Shown here one piece after another: positions 60,616 through 64,000 of a stretch of 64,000 bases of DNA. The notes beneath the pieces were generated by a model. That model worked only from the letters and a program-made list of their open reading frames with translations. It was not told where the DNA came from and searched no databases. A program made the translations under genes and the position numbers. The DNA is taken from contig NZ_JABFMV010000010.1 of the NCBI RefSeq assembly GCF_013359685.1, positions 1-64,000 of the forward strand, read 5' to 3'. How positions within the stretch are numbered: the stretch's first letter is position 1; each line of letters opens with the position of its first letter. This DNA is from Leifsonia sp. C5G2 (GTDB taxonomy: Bacteria; Actinomycetota; Actinomycetes; Actinomycetales; Microbacteriaceae).

Positions 60616-61107
60616 ATGTCTCAGGAGTCTCAGGTCACGTTTCTGACCCAGGACGCGTACGACCGTCTCTCGGCCGAACTCGAGGAGCTCAGCGTCAACG
60701 GCCGTAACGAGATCGCGAAGCGCATCGAGGCGGCCCGCGAGGAGGGCGACCTCAAGGAGAACGGCGGCTACCACGCCGCGAAGGAGGAGCAGGGCAAGAT
60801 CGAGGCCCGCATCGTGCAGCTGACGAACCTGCTGCGCAGCGCGACCGTCGGCGCCGCTCCGGAGAGCCACGGCGTCGTCGAGCCGGGCACCGTCATCACC
60901 GCGACGATCGCGGGCGACGAGAGCGTCTTCCTGATCGGCAACCGCGAGATCGCGACCGGCACCGACCTCCCGGTCTACAGCGAGCAGAGCCCGCTCGGTT
61001 CCGCGATCCTCGGCCTCAAGGTCGGCGAGAAGACCGAGTACACGGCCCCCAACGGCCGCCAGATCCCGGTCGAGGTCACCAAGGTCGAGACCTACTCCGG
61101 CCAGTAA
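60616..61107 (+). CDS. greA: transcription elongation factor GreA
   Basis: A 163-residue GreA. The N-terminal coiled coil carries FLTQDAYDRLSAELEELSVNGRNEIAKRI and GDLKENGGYHAAKEEQGKIEARI with the acidic tip D and E that reach the RNA polymerase active site. A C-terminal FKBP-like domain follows. It rescues stalled RNA polymerase by stimulating transcript cleavage. ATG 60616 follows GAAGGAG. Confidence 0.96.
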   Translation: MSQESQVTFLTQDAYDRLSAELEELSVNGRNEIAKRIEAAREEGDLKENGGYHAAKEEQGKIEARIVQLTNLLRSATVGAAPESHGVVEPGTVITATIAGDESVFLIGNREIATGTDLPVYSEQSPLGSAILGLKVGEKTEYTAPNGRQIPVEVTKVETYSGQ

Positions 61108-61133
61108 CCTCCCCGGGCCCCCGCTGCCCCGCA

Positions 61134-61200
61134 GCCAAGAGCTCCGGACTTTTTCGACCGAATCCACACGATTCGCTCGAAAAAGTCCGGAGCTCTTGGC
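61134..61200. terminator. long hairpin between greA and ilvA, copy E
   Basis: Perfect 24-bp arms (61134-61157 and 61177-61200) plus an inner 5-bp stem CGAAT/ATTCG. Unlike the other copies the loop lacks GGCGTGTCG, having CACACG instead. The A-run and T-run sit inside the stem, and it separates convergent stops. Confidence 0.75.
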
Positions 61201-61220
61201 GTGTGCGGTGTGCGTGAAGG

Positions 61221-62480
61221 CTACTCGTCGTCGACGACGGGGTCGTAGCCGGCGGCTCGGAGGGCGTCGATGACGTGGCCGCGGTGCTCGGTGCCGCGCG
61301 TCTCGACGCTCACGTCGAGCTCGACCTGGCTGAGCTGCATCCCGCGGCCGTGGCGCGTGTGCAGCACCTCGACGACGTTCGCGTTCACGCCCGCGAGGAT
61401 CTCGGCGATGCGGGCGAGCTGGCCCGGCCGGTCGGGGAGCATGATCCGCAGCTTCAGGTAGCGGTCGGACGCCGCGAGGCCCTGGCTGATCACGCGCTGC
61501 ATGAGCAGCGGGTCGATGTTGCCGCCGGAGAGGATCGCCACCGTCGTGCCGTCGGCCGGCACCTGGCCGGTCAGGATGGCGGCGACGCCGGCCGCGCCGG
61601 CCGGCTCCACGACGAGCTTGGCCCGCTCCAGGAGCATCACCATCGCGCGGGCGATGTCGTCCTCCGACACCGTGACCACGGCGTCCACCGCCTCGCGGAT
61701 GATCTCGAAGTTGAGCGCGCCCGGCCGCCGCACGGCGATGCCGTCGGCGATCGTCGCGAGGAGGGCGATGTCTGTGGGCTCGCCCGCCGCGAGCGAGGGC
61801 GGGTACGCGGCGGCGTTCGCGGCCTGCACACCGATCACGCGGACCGTTCGCCCCTCGATCGCTGCGCGCTGCTTGATGGCGCTCGCCACTCCGGAGATCA
61901 GTCCGCCGCCGCCGATCGGCACGACGACCGTCGCGACGTCGGGGACCGCGTCGAGGATCTCCAGCCCCAGGGTGCCCTGGCCCGCGATCACGTCCGGGTG
62001 ATCGAACGGCGGGATGAGCACCGCGCCGGTCTCGGCAGCGAAGTCCGCCGCCGCCTGGAGCGTCTCGTCCACGATGCTGCCGCTCAGCACGACGTCGGCT
62101 CCGTAGGCGCGCGTCGCCTGGAACTTCGGGATCGCGACCCCGACCGGCATGAAGATCGTGGCGTGGATGCCGAGCTCGCGCGCCGCGAACGCGACGCCCT
62201 GCGCGTGGTTGCCGGCCGAGGCGGCGACGACCCCCCGCTCGCGCTCCTCCGCGCTCAGCTTCGACAGCCGGTTGTAGGCGCCGCGGATCTTGTACGACCC
62301 GGTGCGCTGCAGGTTCTCGCACTTGAGCAGGACGGGCGCGCCGAGCAGGTCGCTCAGATATCGCGAGCTCTCCATCGGCGTCGGCTGGGCGACACGCGCG
62401 ACCGTGGCCCGTGCCGCCTCGAACTCGCCGAGCCCGGGGCCGGCGAACGGGGTGCGCGTGTGATCGGTCGCGGTTGCCAC
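61221..62480 (-). CDS. ilvA: threonine ammonia-lyase with ACT domain
   Basis: A 419-residue fold-type II PLP enzyme. GSYKIRGAYNRL carries the PLP lysine, PIGGGGLISG is the phosphate loop, and a C-terminal ACT-type region LRIMLPDRPGQLARIAEILAGVNANVVEVLHTR is present from about residue 335. This single-ACT form is common for catabolic or actinobacterial threonine dehydratases. It makes 2-oxobutanoate. The start is GTG 62480. Confidence 0.93.
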   Translation of the reverse strand: MATATDHTRTPFAGPGLGEFEAARATVARVAQPTPMESSRYLSDLLGAPVLLKCENLQRTGSYKIRGAYNRLSKLSAEERERGVVAASAGNHAQGVAFAARELGIHATIFMPVGVAIPKFQATRAYGADVVLSGSIVDETLQAAADFAAETGAVLIPPFDHPDVIAGQGTLGLEILDAVPDVATVVVPIGGGGLISGVASAIKQRAAIEGRTVRVIGVQAANAAAYPPSLAAGEPTDIALLATIADGIAVRRPGALNFEIIREAVDAVVTVSEDDIARAMVMLLERAKLVVEPAGAAGVAAILTGQVPADGTTVAILSGGNIDPLLMQRVISQGLAASDRYLKLRIMLPDRPGQLARIAEILAGVNANVVEVLHTRHGRGMQLSQVELDVSVETRGTEHRGHVIDALRAAGYDPVVDDE

Positions 62481-62533
62481 CTCGTCAGCCTACCGGCGGA
62501 CGTATTCTCATGCCCGCATAGGGTTTCCCGCGG

Positions 62534-63799
62534 TCACGGCCGCGTCGGAGGCTTCCGCACCGGCCGTGGCACCGTCTCCCAGATGGCGCGGTCGGGGGCG
62601 TCCTTCCACACCGCGCCGGGGTCGGTCCGCCAGACGCCGCTGGAGACGTAGTGCACCATCACGTTGAGCACCGCGACGAACGGCACCGCGAACAGGGCGC
62701 CCGGGATGCCGGCGAGCAGCGATCCCGCCGCGACGGCGAGCACGACCGCCAACGGGTGCACCTTGACGGCGGAACCCATGATGAGCGGCTGCAGGATGTG
62801 TCCCTCGATCTGCTGCACCAGCAGCACGATGCCGAGCATGATGAGCGCGAACACCCATCCCTTGAACACGAGCGCGATGAACACGGCGAGCGCGCCGGTG
62901 ACGACCGCGCCGACGACGGGGATGAACGACCCCAGGAACACCAGCACCGCGATCGGGAGGACGAGCGGCAGCCCGAGGAAGAACGCACCGAGGCCGATGC
63001 CGAGCGCGTCGATGGAGGCGACGAGCACCTGCACCTTGGCGAAGTTGCGGAGGGTGACCCAGCCCGCCTTGCCGGCGCCGTCGACCGCGGGTCGGGCCCG
63101 CTTGGGGAAGATCCGGACGATCCACGCCCAGATGCCCTTACCGTCGATGAGGATGAAGATGGTGCTGAACAGGGTGAGCAGCGCACCGGCGAGCACGTGG
63201 CCCAGCGTCGAGCCGACCGAGAGCGCGCCCGAGAGGAAGACCTGGCCGTCCTGCTGGATCGACTTCCCGAGCGACGCGAACGCGCCGCTGATCTGGTCGT
63301 GCGTGAGTCCGAGCGGACCGGTGGTCAGCCACTGCTGCAGGCCGTTGAATGCGGTGACCGTCTGGTCCCGCAGCTGCCCGCTCTGCCGCGTCACCTGCCA
63401 GATCGCGAGGTAGAACAGCCCGGCCACGACCACGACCAGCACGATCAGCACGGTGACGATCGCGAGCCACTTCGGCCAGCGGTGCCGGATGAGGAGATCC
63501 TTGAACGGCACCAGCAGTCCGGAGAGCAGCACGGCGATCAGGACCGGGATCACGATCAGTTTGAGCTGGATGATGAGGAAGATGAGCACCGCGATGACGG
63601 CGCCCACGACCAGCAGACGCCAGGACCAGGCTCCGGCGATCCGCATCCCGCGCGGCACGGCCTCGTCGGCCGGCTCGACGGGCTCACCGAGCTCGCGGCG
63701 GCGGCGCTGGAACCAGGAGCGCGCGGGCGCACGGTTCGTCTCGGCCGCCTCGCCGGGCGTGGGAACGTGCGGCTGGGCGGGGCGGTCGATGTCTGACAT
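62534..63799 (-). CDS. AI-2E family transporter
   Basis: A 421-residue membrane protein with seven to eight hydrophobic segments. VPVVGAVVTGALAVFIALVFKGWVFALIMLGIVLLVQQIEGHILQPLIMGSAVKVHPLAVVLAV is the diagnostic AI-2E (PerM/TqsA) block. Members export autoinducer-2 or act as Na+/H+ antiporters. The N-terminal 55 residues are cytoplasmic and charged. It lies upstream of ilvA, 54 bp away, on the same strand. Confidence 0.92.
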   Translation of the reverse strand: MSDIDRPAQPHVPTPGEAAETNRAPARSWFQRRRRELGEPVEPADEAVPRGMRIAGAWSWRLLVVGAVIAVLIFLIIQLKLIVIPVLIAVLLSGLLVPFKDLLIRHRWPKWLAIVTVLIVLVVVVAGLFYLAIWQVTRQSGQLRDQTVTAFNGLQQWLTTGPLGLTHDQISGAFASLGKSIQQDGQVFLSGALSVGSTLGHVLAGALLTLFSTIFILIDGKGIWAWIVRIFPKRARPAVDGAGKAGWVTLRNFAKVQVLVASIDALGIGLGAFFLGLPLVLPIAVLVFLGSFIPVVGAVVTGALAVFIALVFKGWVFALIMLGIVLLVQQIEGHILQPLIMGSAVKVHPLAVVLAVAAGSLLAGIPGALFAVPFVAVLNVMVHYVSSGVWRTDPGAVWKDAPDRAIWETVPRPVRKPPTRP

Positions 63800-63862
63800 G
63801 CCCGCCAGTGTAGGCCGCGGCGGGGGCCGGGCCGGGAACGGCTCACGCAGCAGGCAGGGGCT

Positions 63863-64000
63863 TCACAGTTGGATGATCAGCGGCGGGTACTCGATGGCCG
63901 TGCGGAACCACTGCCACCCCGCGCCTCCCGTCTGCTGGATGGACGCGTAGGTCACCTGCGTCGGCGGCACGCTCTTCAGGCCGACCACGATCGCGACATT
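63863..64000 (-). CDS. C-terminal part of an unidentified gene (cut by window end)
   Basis: The last 45 codons read VAIVVGLKSVPPTQVTY near the right edge and end FRTAIEYPPLIIQL with a TGA at 63863-63865. The frame runs off the window. It looks like a folded protein end with a Trp-rich GAGWQWF segment. I do not recognise the family. It is on the same strand as the AI-2E family gene. Confidence 0.6.
   Translation of the reverse strand, partial: NVAIVVGLKSVPPTQVTYASIQQTGGAGWQWFRTAIEYPPLIIQL

Overview
The window is high-GC DNA from an actinobacterium. Gene content (mycobacterial-type RamB next to the glyoxylate genes, DUF4245, DUF4307, a DUF6264-like membrane protein, class II FBPase and class II aldolase, many GTG starts, strong GGAGG Shine-Dalgarno sites) points to the family Microbacteriaceae, probably something Leifsonia-like. 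Most of it looks chromosomal. Coding density is high, and I see no rRNA, tRNA, CRISPR, transposase, integrase or phage structural genes.

Layout. 0.1-4.7 kb: glyoxylate shunt (aceA, aceB) with the divergent regulator ramB. 4.8-11.4 kb: a GH5-like glycoside hydrolase in an operon with a sugar ABC importer, controlled by a LacI regulator whose likely operator lies inside the operon promoter. 11.6-18.1 kb: an amine or omega-amino-acid catabolic block (FAD oxidase, PucR regulator, CoA-acylating semialdehyde dehydrogenase, class III aminotransferase). 18.2-29.4 kb: mixed single genes (NYN RNase-like, quinone oxidoreductase, DUF4287, a tandem pair of small paralogues, an MFS pump, MgtC, hydrolase, acetyltransferase, TelA, AraC-GyrI regulator). 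29.6-37.1 kb: two divergent operons that together encode a complete peripheral pathway: MHS transporter, N-acyl deacylase, PLP dehydratase, RidA, KDG kinase, KDPG aldolase and a YheO/DauR-type regulator. I read this as catabolism of an N-acyl aldonic amino acid, best candidate N-acetyl-D-glucosaminate (oxidised chitin product), although plain D-amino acid use is the alternative. 37.2-38.3 kb: LON-domain and DUF427 proteins. 38.4-39.8 kb: a small lower-GC islet inserted at the 3' end of ychF, flanked by 25-bp copies of that gene end, carrying an Abi_2 defence gene with its own promoter and a structured leader RNA. 39.7-64 kb: housekeeping genes (ychF, rmuC, glpX, fba, ispH, xseAB, carbonic anhydrase, fumC, phoH, uppS, trhA, greA, ilvA, AI-2E family transporter) with divergent regulator pairs (HxlR/QorB-like, Lrp/LysE).

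The non-coding DNA is the least expected part. At least six intergenic spaces hold long hairpins whose arms differ but which share the 9-mer GGCGTGTCG (one copy GGCGTGTCA) next to the 3' arm. A 173-bp tandem repeat at 13.0-13.4 kb contains the same motif. A separate 20-bp repeat with a palindromic core forms an array at 10.2-10.4 kb and a short array in the opposite orientation at 43.9 kb. These, the Abi_2 islet with its leader RNA, and the 29.6-37.1 kb pathway are the places most worth a second look.
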